This document shows positions 9,485 through 18,247 of a DNA stretch of 64,000 bases, piece after piece. The DNA lies in NCBI GenBank assembly GCA_016790165.1, contig JAEUPL010000011.1:62001-126000 (forward strand), read 5' to 3'. Both the position numbers and the translations under genes were made by a program. The notes beneath the pieces are model-generated. The model saw only the letters and a program-made list of their open reading frames with translations, was not told where the DNA came from and did not search any database. The DNA comes from Burkholderiales bacterium (lineage in GTDB: Bacteria > Pseudomonadota > Gammaproteobacteria > Burkholderiales > Casimicrobiaceae). Positions within the stretch are counted from its first letter, which is position 1. Each line of letters starts with the position of its first letter.

Positions 9485-11062
9485 ATGAGGCGTTGGCCGG
9501 GGTTGGTGTTGCTGGTGGTGGTGGCGTGGGCGTACTGGCCGGTCACTGCGGGCGATTTTGTGATTGACGACTACGTGTTTCTGGCCGCCAGCCGGATGGT
9601 GAGCGCGCCGTGGACGGCGTTGTGGCAGAGCCACTTTTACGAGCCGTACTACTTTCGTCCGCTGGGCGTGCTGTCGTGGTGGCTCGCGCAGCGCGTTTTT
9701 GGGCTCGACTACGCGGCGCATAGCCTGATCAATCTGGCGCTGCACGCGCTGAACATTGGCTTGCTCGCTGCGCTGTTGCGTGGGTTGGGGGTCGCTGCGT
9801 GGCCGCGCTGGGGCGGGGTGGCGTTGTTCGCGCTGGCGCCCTTCTCGCTCGGGGCGGCGCTGTGGCCATCGAACCGGTTTGATCTATTGGCCGTCGCGGC
9901 GCTGCTGCTGCTCGCGATTCTGATTCGGCGTGCGCTGGCGACACCGGAGCGCGGCGTGAGTGGGCGCTCGCTGGTGGCGATCGCGCTTTGTGCGTTAGCG
10001 GCGTGCTGGAGCAAGGAGCTGGCCTACCCGGTGGCGGGGGTCTTGGGTGGCTTGGCGTTGTTTGTGCCGTCGGCCGCGCGACGCGTTGGATGGCGGGTGT
10101 TTGCTGCCGTGGCGGTGACCGTCGTGGCGGCCTTCGCGTGGCGGCACGCGATGCTCGGTGGCGCGTACGCGGCCGTCGTGAGTGACCCGCTCGCCGCCCT
10201 GCGGCTGGGCCTGGTGGCGCTCGCGGATCGTGGCGTGGTGCTGGCCGGGGCGGCCGGGCTGGTGGTGCTCGCGGGTGTGCTCGTGGCGGCGCTGCTGCTG
10301 CGACGAGCTCGCTCGTCGGTGTCGGTGCGTGCGGTGCTTGCCGTCGCGACCGTCTGGGTGGCGGCGACGCTGGTGCAAACGCCGCTCGCGCACCTCTTCG
10401 CGTCGATGGTTGATGGCTCATCGTTGGGCACGGTGACGTTCGCGCGGTTTTACTACGCGCCATGGGCGGCGGGGTGCGCACTGCTGGCGGTGATGGCGGC
10501 GCGAGCGCGCGGGTCGGGTGTGCTTTCGATGGTGGTGATCGGTGTGGCGGCGAGCTTTGCCTTCGCCATGCATCGTCTCGCCACAGATTTTGCGGGCTGG
10601 GCGCAGCGAGAGGTTCGGCCGTTTGCGCTGACGGCGACCGCGGCAACCGAGGCGGTAGCTGGCGACGGGCAGGGCGGTTCGTGCGCGACGGTGCTGCTCG
10701 GCAGCGAGCAGCGGCACCCCTATTTCCGGATGTTCGCCGATGTGACGGTCAAGGCGCGAACGACGCTGCCGGATTCGGTGTGGCGTTGTTATGTGCTGGC
10801 GGAGTCGACGCCGTGGATCTTTGTGTTTCCCGCCGGGGAGGGTGCGCCGGTGGATTTGCCGCTTCGACCGATTGTCAATCCGGATGGCCGGGCGAAGGCC
10901 GATGCGGTGTGGGATGGTGTGCGTTACCGCTACCGGTTGCCGCCGACCTCGGCATCAGCCCTGTCGGGCGCGCGTTATTTTGAATGGCGAGATGGCCGGT
11001 TTGTGGATGTGACTGAGTCCGTTCAGAGCGGGGCGCGTTCGGTGACGTTCCACGATTGGTGA
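9485..11062 (+). CDS. Polytopic membrane protein, GT-C glycosyltransferase-like
   Basis: The protein is 525 aa with about 10-11 hydrophobic helices and a soluble C-terminal domain of roughly 150 aa. The N-terminal region (AGDFVIDDYVFLAAS, YYFRPLGVLSWWLAQRVFG, HSLINLALHALN) matches the pattern of GT-C membrane proteins, with an acidic pair (DD near residues 28-29) in the first large loop followed by H/RPL motifs. These enzymes use lipid-linked sugars on the outer face of the inner membrane. No neighbour points to a specific glycan. Start ATG 9485 is preceded by GGTGAG. Confidence 0.72.
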   Translation: MRRWPGLVLLVVVAWAYWPVTAGDFVIDDYVFLAASRMVSAPWTALWQSHFYEPYYFRPLGVLSWWLAQRVFGLDYAAHSLINLALHALNIGLLAALLRGLGVAAWPRWGGVALFALAPFSLGAALWPSNRFDLLAVAALLLLAILIRRALATPERGVSGRSLVAIALCALAACWSKELAYPVAGVLGGLALFVPSAARRVGWRVFAAVAVTVVAAFAWRHAMLGGAYAAVVSDPLAALRLGLVALADRGVVLAGAAGLVVLAGVLVAALLLRRARSSVSVRAVLAVATVWVAATLVQTPLAHLFASMVDGSSLGTVTFARFYYAPWAAGCALLAVMAARARGSGVLSMVVIGVAASFAFAMHRLATDFAGWAQREVRPFALTATAATEAVAGDGQGGSCATVLLGSEQRHPYFRMFADVTVKARTTLPDSVWRCYVLAESTPWIFVFPAGEGAPVDLPLRPIVNPDGRAKADAVWDGVRYRYRLPPTSASALSGARYFEWRDGRFVDVTESVQSGARSVTFHDW

Positions 11063-11094
11063 TGTGGGGCTGGCGGTTCGCTGGTCGGGTCGAG

Positions 11095-11110
11095 TGTTTC
11101 ACGTGAAACA
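11095..11110. promoter_or_regulatory. parS centromere site 1
   Basis: Perfect 16-bp palindrome TGTTTCACGTGAAACA, the consensus ParB-binding parS sequence. It lies in the spacer 5' of mnmG, and the cognate parA/parB are 4-6 kb downstream. Confidence 0.95.
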
Positions 11111-11266
11111 AATCGCGACCCTGCGAGCGATTGGGTCAATTGACCACGACTTGCTGTGCTCCATCTATCAGTGAGTGACGCGTTGGCGATAAAGTGCTCG
11201 CTGATCGCTGGCCGCTTCCTCAAGCCAACACAGCGCTCTGTAGAATACGTCCTCCTTTCCGGCGCA

Positions 11267-11282
11267 TGTTTCACGTGAAACA
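11267..11282. promoter_or_regulatory. parS centromere site 2
   Basis: Second perfect TGTTTCACGTGAAACA, 172 bp from site 1 and ending 20 bp before the mnmG start codon. ParB bound here would overlap the mnmG leader. Confidence 0.95.
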
Positions 11283-11302
11283 ACGGCCGCTGCACCCAAT
11301 CC

Positions 11303-13225
11303 ATGATCTACCCCGACCGTTTTGATGTGATCGTCGTCGGCGGCGGCCACGCCGGTAGCGAGGCCGCGCTGGCGGCCGCTCGCGCTGGCGCAAAGACGCT
11401 GCTGCTGACGCACAGCATCGAGACGCTGGGCCAGATGAGTTGCAACCCGTCCATCGGCGGCATTGGCAAGGGGCATCTGGTCAAGGAAGTTGATGCGCTG
11501 GGTGGTGCGATGGCTATCGCGACCGACGAGGCGGGCATCCAGTTTCGGATTTTGAATGGGTCAAAGGGCCCTGCGGTTCGCGCGACGCGCGCACAGAACG
11601 ACCGCGTGATGTATCGCGCAGCGATCCGGCGGCGCATCGAAAACCAGCCGAATCTCACGCTGTTCCAGCAGCCAGTCGACGATGTGTTGACGGTGGGCGA
11701 CCGGGTGACCGGTGTGCGTACGCAGATGGGTTTGGCGTTTGAGAGCGAGACGGTGGTGCTGACGGCGGGCACGTTTCTCTCCGGCCTGATCCACATCGGC
11801 CTGCAAAACTACACGGCGGGTCGTGCCGGCGACCCGGCGGCAACGACGCTTGGCGCGCGGCTCAAAGAGATGAAGCTGCCGCAGGGCCGGCTCAAGACGG
11901 GGACACCGCCCCGCATCGACGGCAAAACCATTGACTATTCGAAGGTCGGCGTCCAGCCGGGCGACGACCCGGCCCCGGTGTTCAGCTTCATGGGCAACCG
12001 TGCGATGCATCCGCGTCAGGTGGCGTGCTGGATCACGCACACCAACGAGCGCACGCACGACATCATCCGCTCTGGGCTCGACCGCAGCCCCATGTTCACC
12101 GGCGTCATCGAGGGCGTCGGGCCGCGCTACTGCCCGAGCATCGAGGACAAGATTCATCGCTTTGCCGACAAGACGAGCCACCAGATTTTCCTGGAGCCGG
12201 AAGGGCTGACGACTCAGGAAATCTATCCCGCTGGCGTGTCCACCAGTTTGCCGTTTGACATCCAGCTCGCGCTGATTCGTTCGATGGTCGGGCTGGAAAA
12301 CGCGCACATTCTGCGGCCCGGTTATGCGATCGAGTACGACTACTTCGATCCGCGCCAGCTGAAACAGACGCTGGAGACGAAGTATCTCGACGGCCTGTTC
12401 ATGGCTGGCCAGATTAACGGGACCACGGGCTACGAGGAGGCCGCGGCGCAGGGCTTGCTCGCGGGCGTGAATGCGGCGCGCAAGGCGCAGGGCAAAGACG
12501 GCTGGTGCCCGCGGCGCGACGAGGCGTATCTGGGCGTGCTGGTGGATGACCTCATTACTCGGGGCGTCAGCGAACCGTACCGCATGTTCACCAGCCGCGC
12601 CGAGTACCGGTTGCAACTGCGCGAAGACAACGCCGACATGCGCCTGACCGAACAGGGTAGGGCGCTCGGGTTGGTGAACGACGCCCGCTGGGACGCCTTC
12701 AACCGAAAACGCGACGCTGTTTCACGTGAAACAGAGCGGCTGAAATCGACCTGGGTGAATCCGGCGATTCTCCCGACCGACCGGGCGACTGCCGTGCTCG
12801 GCACCAGCATTGAGCGGGAATACAACCTGTTTGACTTGTTGCGGCGGCCGGGCGTCACCCTCGGCGCTGTCGATGGTCTGCGCGCTGAACTCGGCTTGCC
12901 GAACAAGTTGGACGTACCGGAACGCGATGGCGCGATGGACGAAACGGTTGCCGAGCAAGTCGAAATCGCCGCCAAATACGCCGGTTACATCGAGCGCCAG
13001 CAGGACGAAGTCGAGCGGCACGCCGCCAATGAAAACCTGCGCTTGCCGCCCGAGATTGACTACGCGCAGGTGCGTGGCCTGTCGAAAGAGGTGCAGATCA
13101 AGCTTACTGCGCAGCGACCGGAAACGCTGGGTCAGGCGAGCCGCATCTCCGGCATCACCCCGGCCGCGATCTCGCTGTTGTTGGTCCACCTGAAAAAAGG
13201 GCGGCTGGCGGAGTTTGTGGCGTGA
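11303..13225 (+). CDS. mnmG: tRNA uridine-5-carboxymethylaminomethyl modification enzyme MnmG (GidA)
   Basis: The 640-aa length is normal for the family. The N-terminal FAD-binding Rossmann motif is [19 protein letters not shown] (residues ~10-28), followed by [20 protein letters not shown] with the conserved cysteine, the second family signature [14 protein letters not shown], and the MnmE/tRNA-interacting helical C-terminus. With MnmE it installs the cmnm5U34 modification in the cytoplasm. mnmE is not in this window. ATG 11303 is fixed by the conserved [14 protein letters not shown] start. A parS site is embedded in codons near residue 475 (VSRET). It heads the gid/par cluster. Confidence 0.98.
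   Translation: MIYPDRFDVIVVGGGHAGSEAALAAARAGAKTLLLTHSIETLGQMSCNPSIGGIGKGHLVKEVDALGGAMAIATDEAGIQFRILNGSKGPAVRATRAQNDRVMYRAAIRRRIENQPNLTLFQQPVDDVLTVGDRVTGVRTQMGLAFESETVVLTAGTFLSGLIHIGLQNYTAGRAGDPAATTLGARLKEMKLPQGRLKTGTPPRIDGKTIDYSKVGVQPGDDPAPVFSFMGNRAMHPRQVACWITHTNERTHDIIRSGLDRSPMFTGVIEGVGPRYCPSIEDKIHRFADKTSHQIFLEPEGLTTQEIYPAGVSTSLPFDIQLALIRSMVGLENAHILRPGYAIEYDYFDPRQLKQTLETKYLDGLFMAGQINGTTGYEEAAAQGLLAGVNAARKAQGKDGWCPRRDEAYLGVLVDDLITRGVSEPYRMFTSRAEYRLQLREDNADMRLTEQGRALGLVNDARWDAFNRKRDAVSRETERLKSTWVNPAILPTDRATAVLGTSIEREYNLFDLLRRPGVTLGAVDGLRAELGLPNKLDVPERDGAMDETVAEQVEIAAKYAGYIERQQDEVERHAANENLRLPPEIDYAQVRGLSKEVQIKLTAQRPETLGQASRISGITPAAISLLLVHLKKGRLAEFVA
12718..12733. promoter_or_regulatory. parS centromere site 3, inside the mnmG coding sequence
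   Basis: Third perfect TGTTTCACGTGAAACA, read in frame as part of A-V-S-R-E-T of MnmG. It is 1.45 kb downstream of site 2, so three sites span about 1.6 kb. Confidence 0.95.
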
Positions 13226-13238
13226 GCGTTGTAACGAT

Positions 13239-13328
13239 CGTGGCCTCGATGCAGCAACGCGGAATCGAGGCATTTTTCCGTCGGGCCAACGCGGCCCCTC
13301 GATTCCGCTTCGCTGCATCGAGGCTACG
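13239..13328. repeat. REP-like palindrome, GTAGCCTCGATGC family (copy 1)
   Basis: Two 32-bp arms (13239-13270 and 13297-13328) pair with 3 mismatches around a 26-bp loop. The arms read CGTRGCCTCGATGCAGC...GGAATCGAGG. The same arm sequence recurs as a perfect 32-bp inverted repeat at 46612-46700. It lies between the mnmG stop and the rsmG start. Confidence 0.85.
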
Positions 13329-13400
13329 AGAACAGCAATGACGAACAAAACTGGCCACCGCCCCGCAGTGAAACCCGGCATCAATGCACAAGGACAAGGC

Positions 13401-14120
13401 ATGACCACTTCCGCCGGGCTGCGCCCCGTGATCGACCGACCGCTGAAGCCGGGGCGTGAGCAGGTGGACTACACGCCTGCGCTGCGCGCCGAGCTGCGCG
13501 GCAAACTGGAGGCGGGGCTTGCTGAGCTGCATCTGAAGGCCAGCGAAAAGCAGAAAGGTCAACTGATCGAGTCGCTGGCCTTCCTCTCCGAGTGGAATGC
13601 CGTGATCAACCTCACCGCCATCCGCGACCCACACGCGATGCTGGTTCAGCACGTGCTGGATTCGCTCGCGGTGCTGCACTTCATCCCGAAAGAGGCGACG
13701 ACGCTGCTCGACGTCGGCTCCGGCGGCGGCTTTCCGGCGCTGCCGATTGCCGTGATGCGGCCGGATCTCGAGGTCGTCAGCATCGACGCCGTGCGAAAAA
13801 AGACCGACTACGTGAACAAGGCGGCCGAGGCGCTCGGTGTCGGCAACCTCTCCGCCGTGCACAGCCGCGTGCAGGATCACCCGGTCACGTACGACGTCGT
13901 GATCTGCCGCGCCTACGCCTCGCTTCGCGATTTTGTGCTCTCGGCGCAGGGTTGCGTCTCGCCGGAGGAGGATGCGCTGGTGCTCGCGATGAAGGGCAAA
14001 TTCCCCGACGACGAAGTCGCCGAACTCGCCGGTTCGGGCTGGGTGGTTGACCGAAAGCGGGCGCTCACTGTCCCGTTCCTTGAGGCGGAGCGGTGCTTGC
14101 TTTGGCTGGAGCGGGCGTGA
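13401..14120 (+). CDS. rsmG: 16S rRNA (guanine527-N7)-methyltransferase RsmG (GidB)
   Basis: The protein is 239 aa. Its SAM-binding motif I is LLDVGSGGGFPALPIA, the upstream segment SEWNAVINLTAIRDP is the family's substrate-side signature, and DVVICRAYASL follows. It methylates G527 of 16S rRNA on the 30S subunit. The open frame extends to 13215 through a repeat, and an ATG at 13338 is possible. I prefer ATG 13401 because AAGGA sits just upstream and the length matches the family. The stop overlaps the next gene's ATG (TGATG). Confidence 0.95.
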   Translation: MTTSAGLRPVIDRPLKPGREQVDYTPALRAELRGKLEAGLAELHLKASEKQKGQLIESLAFLSEWNAVINLTAIRDPHAMLVQHVLDSLAVLHFIPKEATTLLDVGSGGGFPALPIAVMRPDLEVVSIDAVRKKTDYVNKAAEALGVGNLSAVHSRVQDHPVTYDVVICRAYASLRDFVLSAQGCVSPEEDALVLAMKGKFPDDEVAELAGSGWVVDRKRALTVPFLEAERCLLWLERA

Positions 14121-14512
14121 TGGCGTCACCGATGCTGCTCAATGACGCAGTTGCGGCATTGTGTGAGTGGGGTCCGGCCGCGAAGGTGTCGCCCGAAATT
14201 CGCCTTGCAAACAGACACCCAACACTAAGCGAAGAGGCGATCCGACAGTGTGTGGAGTCTGCCCGAAAGGCCTGCCTCTTCGCCTACCAGCGGTTCGTCG
14301 AAATGGTCGACGCAAAGCCCGAATCAACAAACGCTGTCTGGCACCAATTCGAAACGAGCGTCGGCAACACGTTTCCGTGGTTGACGCATAGATCGTTGCG
14401 TCGTCTTTTTTTCCAAGCTTCGTACGGAGCTTATAAAGATGGCATTCTGTCCGGGCCGCTGACGGCTCCGCACCGGTCGGTGCTGCAATGGATCAAGGAC
14501 GCGGTGAAATGA
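14120..14512 (+). CDS. Unknown 130-aa protein in the gid/par cluster
   Basis: ATG 14120 overlaps the rsmG stop, and its own TGA overlaps the ATG of the LysE-family gene (14509). This ATGA-type coupling at both ends supports a real gene. The sequence is soluble, mixed charge and probably helical (HPTLSEEAIRQCVESARKAC, SLRRLFFQASYGAYKDGI). I do not recognise a domain. Base composition is slightly less GC-rich than in the neighbours toward the 3' end, which could mean later acquisition. Confidence 0.65.
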   Translation: MASPMLLNDAVAALCEWGPAAKVSPEIRLANRHPTLSEEAIRQCVESARKACLFAYQRFVEMVDAKPESTNAVWHQFETSVGNTFPWLTHRSLRRLFFQASYGAYKDGILSGPLTAPHRSVLQWIKDAVK

Positions 14513-15147
14513 CCGGCATCAACGACCTCCCGTCGCTCGTCGTTGCGACGCTCATCTTCCTCGCCATTCCCGGCCCCGGCACGATCAAACTGCTGGCGTC
14601 CATCGGCGAAGCGTCGGGCGGCGCGAAGGCGGGGGTGTGGAGCACGCTGGGCTTGATGGCGGGCGACACGGTTTGGATGGTGCTCGCGCTCTCCGGTGTG
14701 GCGGCGCTCGCGGCAGCCAATCCACGGGCGTTTGACCTATTGCGTTACGCCGGTGCGGCGTATCTCGCTTGGGTCGGCTTCGGACTCATTCGCAACGCCA
14801 AACAGTCGCTCGGTGCGGACGCACACGCGGTTGCCGGCGTGCGCGGCGCGTGGCAGTGGTTTCACGAATCGATGCTGGTGTCGCTGTCGAACCCGAAGGT
14901 GATTGGGTTTTACCTCGCGTTCTTTCCGCTGTTCATCGACCAGGCAACCTTCGACGGCGCGGCGACCTACGCCCGCATCATGGCCGTGGTGTTGGCGATC
15001 ATTTTTCTCTACTGCCTGTGGCTCATCGCCGCGGCGCAAATGGCGAAGCGCGTGTTCGCGCGCTGGCCATCGGCAGGTGCGTGGCTCAAGCGGCTGGCGG
15101 GGGTGGCGTTGATCGGATTTAGTGTGAAGTTTGCGTTGCAACGCTGA
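14509..15147 (+). CDS. LysE/RhtB-family amino acid exporter
   Basis: The protein is 212 aa with six predicted membrane segments. Its N-terminal signature FLAIPGPGTIKLLASIGEASG is the LysE-family PGP motif followed by a Gly-rich helix, and SNPKVIGFYLAFFPLFID is the second conserved block. The family exports amino acids or related small amines across the inner membrane; the substrate cannot be assigned here. ATG 14509 has AAGGA about 10 bp upstream and overlaps the upstream stop. It is not a usual member of the mnmG-rsmG-parAB cluster. Confidence 0.88.
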   Translation: MTGINDLPSLVVATLIFLAIPGPGTIKLLASIGEASGGAKAGVWSTLGLMAGDTVWMVLALSGVAALAAANPRAFDLLRYAGAAYLAWVGFGLIRNAKQSLGADAHAVAGVRGAWQWFHESMLVSLSNPKVIGFYLAFFPLFIDQATFDGAATYARIMAVVLAIIFLYCLWLIAAAQMAKRVFARWPSAGAWLKRLAGVALIGFSVKFALQR

Positions 15148-15411
15148 GGACGACGCGCTGACGCGCTAGGACGACGCCCTGCTGCGCGGGCTAGGACGTC
15201 GGGCCTTTGGCCGTACGACGCAAGAAGTGCAACGGGTACCGGGCGATGGCTGGCCACCCAATCGAGATACGAGAAAACCGGACAGGATCGACTGATAATG
15301 ACATCAAGAATCAAAGAAAAATGCGTGACCACGTGCTCGCGTCTTAGCGCGAAGCGCGTCGTCCTAGCCCGCGCAGCAGGGGGTCGTCCTAGCGCGTCAG
15401 CGCGTCGTCCT
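15147..15411. repeat. Long inverted repeat (51-bp arms) immediately upstream of parA
   Basis: Arm 15147-15197 and arm 15361-15411 are reverse complements with one mismatch in 51 bp. They flank a 163-bp core without a credible gene. Each arm holds near-direct units around CTAGGACGACG. The left arm begins at the last base of the LysE-family stop codon, and the right arm ends 20 bp before the parA GTG start. It could be a non-autonomous mobile element or a large RNA hairpin in the par transcript. Confidence 0.85.
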
Positions 15412-15431
15412 TCGTGCCACGGGGAGCGGTC

Positions 15432-16229
15432 GTGATCAGAACCATCGCCATCGCCAACCAGAAAGGCGGCGTCGGCAAAACGACCACCGCCGTGAATCTT
15501 TCTGCCTCGCTCGCGGCGCAGGGCCGCCGCGTGCTGCTGATCGACGTTGACCCGCAGGGCAACGCCACGATGGGTGCCGGCATCAACAAGAACGGCCTCG
15601 AGCAGAGCGTGTACACGGTGCTACTGGGCGAAGCGTCGATGCTCGACGCGCGGGTCAAGGCGCAGGGCGGGTTTGACCTGATTCCGGCCAACCGCGACCT
15701 CGCGGGCGCCGAGGTCGAGATGGTCAACATGCCCGACCGTGAGACCAAGTTGAAGGATGCCATCCACACGCTGAAGGCCGCCATCGCCGCCGTCGCCGAG
15801 GAATACGACTACATCCTGATCGATTGCCCGCCGACACTGAATCTGCTCACGCTCAACGCCCTCTGCGCGGCGGACAGCGTGCTGATTCCGATGCAGTGTG
15901 AGTACTACGCGCTGGAGGGGCTCTCTGATCTGGTGGGCACGCTGCGCAAGATGCAGCAGCACCTGAACCCGACGCTGGAAATCGAGGGCCTGCTGCGCAC
16001 CATGTACGACCCGCGAATGACGCTGTCGCAGCAGGTGGCCGCGCAGCTCGAGCAACACTTCGGCAACAAGCTGTTCAAGGCGGTGATCCCACGCAATGTG
16101 CGGCTTGCGGAGGCGCCATCGCACGGCCTGCCGGTGCTGCTGGTCGATAAGGCCAGCAAGGGCGCGCAGGCGTACATGCAGCTGGCGGCGGAGCTGATTG
16201 CGCGGCATGAAGCACAGCCGTCAGACTGA
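15432..16229 (+). CDS. parA: Chromosome partitioning ATPase ParA (Soj)
   Basis: The 265-aa length is normal for chromosomal ParA. The deviant Walker A motif is KGGVGKTT (residues 11-18), preceded by TIAIANQ. The Walker A' segment is VLLIDVDPQGNATMG, the Walker B block is YDYILIDCPPTLNLLT, and the C-terminal block is RNVRLAEAPSHGLP. It is an ATP-dependent nucleoid-bound partner of ParB that moves parS regions. I chose GTG 15432, which places GGGAG 7 bp upstream; the frame opens at GTG 15414. The three parS sites are 2.7-4.3 kb upstream. A GNAT gene starts 3 bp after the stop and separates it from parB. Confidence 0.97.
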   Translation: MIRTIAIANQKGGVGKTTTAVNLSASLAAQGRRVLLIDVDPQGNATMGAGINKNGLEQSVYTVLLGEASMLDARVKAQGGFDLIPANRDLAGAEVEMVNMPDRETKLKDAIHTLKAAIAAVAEEYDYILIDCPPTLNLLTLNALCAADSVLIPMQCEYYALEGLSDLVGTLRKMQQHLNPTLEIEGLLRTMYDPRMTLSQQVAAQLEQHFGNKLFKAVIPRNVRLAEAPSHGLPVLLVDKASKGAQAYMQLAAELIARHEAQPSD

Positions 16230-16232
16230 GCA

Positions 16233-17042
16233 ATGGTTGAGCGTACAGACATTCGCCAGCGAACCGGAAAGCTGGTGTCCGCGATCCAGAAGGAGTGGGG
16301 TCAATGGGCCGGCACGGCGGAGTCGAGTGAGCTGGAGCACCTCCTTCACCAGTCGCACGTGCTGCTGCATTGCCAAGACGAGGCGCAATTGCGAACCGTA
16401 GTCGGTCCGGACGGGTTGCGTGGTTTCTTCGGTGTGGACCCGATGATTCGATTTCCAAGATTCGGTGAGATCGTTGCAACCTTTGATCGCGAGTTTCGGG
16501 AATCACACGCGCTGCAAACCAGGCGTCTTTCTCTGCGGGACCTCGCTGAAACCGACTTTGTAGCCACCTACGAAATGGACACCGACCCGCTGGTGATGCG
16601 CTACATCGGCGGCGCCGAGACGCGGCCGTTTGACGAGTACCGGGCGTTCATCACGCAGCGCCTCGGTCTGTGGGTCAGCGACCGCTTTCACATGTGGGCG
16701 ATGCGCTTGCACGGAAGTGATGAATTTCTCGGCTGGGTGATGCTCAAGCCAATCCGCGACACGCCACATGTCGAAGTGGGCTATCGCATGCCGCAGTCAA
16801 GCTGGGGCAAGGGCTACGCCACCGAGGCGGCGCGTGCGGTGCTTGACTACGGCTTCAACACCATCGGCCTCGAAGAAATCACCGCCGTCACCCACCCCGA
16901 CAACACGGCCTCGCAACACGTGCTGACCAAGTGCGGTCTCAAGCGCGACGGCACGCTCAACTACAACGGCGGCGGCGAGATTCCGTTTTTCCGCCTGTCA
17001 CAAAACGAATACCGGCAAGGACGAATGACGAATGACGCGTGA
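16233..17042 (+). CDS. GNAT-family acetyltransferase with unknown N-terminal domain, between parA and parB
   Basis: The protein is 269 aa. Residues ~95-260 form a RimJ/RimL-like GNAT domain (LQTRRLSLRDLAETDFVATY, VEVGYRMPQSSWGKGYATEA as the acetyl-CoA loop, DNTASQHVLTKCGL). Residues 1-94 (ERTDIRQRTGKLVSAIQKEW, then a VVGPDGLRGFFGVDP segment) match no domain I know. The last residues, GRMTNDA, are encoded by a dispersed repeat (17017-17160), so the original C-terminus may have been altered. It starts 3 bp after parA, implying translational coupling. The target could be a ribosomal protein, another N-terminus or a small molecule; a link to ParA/ParB is only suggested by position. Confidence 0.8.
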   Translation: MVERTDIRQRTGKLVSAIQKEWGQWAGTAESSELEHLLHQSHVLLHCQDEAQLRTVVGPDGLRGFFGVDPMIRFPRFGEIVATFDREFRESHALQTRRLSLRDLAETDFVATYEMDTDPLVMRYIGGAETRPFDEYRAFITQRLGLWVSDRFHMWAMRLHGSDEFLGWVMLKPIRDTPHVEVGYRMPQSSWGKGYATEAARAVLDYGFNTIGLEEITAVTHPDNTASQHVLTKCGLKRDGTLNYNGGGEIPFFRLSQNEYRQGRMTNDA

Positions 17043-17160
17043 CGCAAAGCTCAGCCGACAGTGTGCTGCGAGGCAAAGAAATCGGTGTGCGACGATTGAT
17101 TTTCGATGGAGCAGCAACGGTAACGTTGTCTTGCGTCATTCGTCATTCGTCTCTCGTCCT
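17017..17160. repeat. Heptad (GACGAAT/ATTCGTC) inverted-repeat element in the par operon
   Basis: The left arm at 17017-17046 (AAGGACGAATGACGAATGAC...) and the right arm at 17130-17160 (...TCATTCGTCTCTCGTCCT) are reverse complements with about 4 mismatches in 30. They flank an 83-bp core. The left arm supplies the 3' codons and stop of the GNAT gene. Copies lie at 27507-27590 and, as one arm, at 25046-25077. Confidence 0.8.
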
Positions 17161-17180
17161 GTTTCCCAAGGAAACCCAAC

Positions 17181-18077
17181 ATGGCAGTGAAACTCAAAGG
17201 CCTCGGCCGCGGACTCGATGCGCTCCTGATGCCGGAGCCGACCAAGGTGGACGCACCGGCCGCGGGCGTGACCTCGCTCAAGGTGGGCGACATGATTGCA
17301 GGCAAATACCAGCCGCGTCGTCGCTTTGATGATGCGGCGCTGGCGGAGTTGTCGGCGTCCATCAAGGCGCAGGGCATCATGCAGCCGATCGTCGTGCGCA
17401 GAACCGCGACGGGCAAGCACGAAATCATCGCCGGCGAACGCCGCTTCCGCGCCGCGCAACTGGCCGGCCTCGCTGAGGTTCCGGTCATCGTCAAGGAGGT
17501 GGACGACAAGACGGCGCTCACGCTGGCGCTCATCGAAAACCTGCAACGGCAGGATCTGAATGCGATTGAAGAGGCGCAAGGCATCCAGCGTCTGATCGCC
17601 GAGTTCTCGTTCACCCACGAGCAGGCCGCCGAGGCGGTGGGCAAATCACGCAGTGCGGTGAGCAACCTGCTGCGCCTGCTTGACCTCGCTGCGCCGGTGC
17701 AGGAGCGTGTGATCGCCGGCACGCTGGAGATGGGCCACGCCCGCGCGCTGGCCACGCTGCCGAAAGACAAGCAAGTGATGCTTGCCGAGAAGATCGCCAT
17801 TAACGATCTCTCGGTGCGCGCCACCGAGGCACTGGTGAAGGAAGAGGGCGGCGCCGCCAGCAAGCGCCCCGGCGTGCCCACGGCCAGGAGCAAGCAGGGC
17901 AAGCTCGATCTGCCCGCGACGCGCGACCCGGACCTCGACCGCCTCGAAACCGAGCTCGCCGACTCGCTGGGCACTTACGTATCGATCACCCACCAGGCCA
18001 ATGGGCAGGGCGAGCTGGTGATTCGCTACGCCAGCCTTGACCAGCTCGACGGACTCATCGCGCGCATGAAGCGCTGA
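17181..18077 (+). CDS. parB: Chromosome partitioning protein ParB (Spo0J)
   Basis: The protein is 298 aa. The N-terminal KGLGRGLDALLMPEP is the ParA-stimulating motif. The CTP-binding ParB/Srx domain contains YQPRRRFDD and IIAGERRFRAAQLAG (the GERR box). The HTH segment (SFTHEQAAEAVGKSRSAVSN) binds parS, and a C-terminal dimerisation domain follows an Arg/Lys linker. ATG 17181 has AAGGAAA upstream. ParB would load at the TGTTTCACGTGAAACA sites near and inside mnmG and slide as a CTP-dependent clamp. It is separated from parA by a GNAT gene and a repeat, which is atypical. Confidence 0.97.
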   Translation: MAVKLKGLGRGLDALLMPEPTKVDAPAAGVTSLKVGDMIAGKYQPRRRFDDAALAELSASIKAQGIMQPIVVRRTATGKHEIIAGERRFRAAQLAGLAEVPVIVKEVDDKTALTLALIENLQRQDLNAIEEAQGIQRLIAEFSFTHEQAAEAVGKSRSAVSNLLRLLDLAAPVQERVIAGTLEMGHARALATLPKDKQVMLAEKIAINDLSVRATEALVKEEGGAASKRPGVPTARSKQGKLDLPATRDPDLDRLETELADSLGTYVSITHQANGQGELVIRYASLDQLDGLIARMKR

Positions 18078-18247
18078 CGGCGAAATGTTCTGGCCATATT
18101 TGCAAATACCGCAAAAACAATTGCGAGACCACGCCGGCTTGCTTAGTCTGCGCGTCGAGGTCAACGATCTCCTGCGGCTTACCGTTTGCGTCAGAGTCGT
18201 GTAGGCCACATCCGCTACACTTCGCCCGTTTTTTACCGAGGATCCTC

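Noticed and set aside
11063-11302. Replication origin next to the parS sites
   Set aside because: parS clusters often lie near oriC, but no DnaA boxes (TTATCCACA type), AT-rich unwinding stretch or dnaA/dnaN genes were seen.
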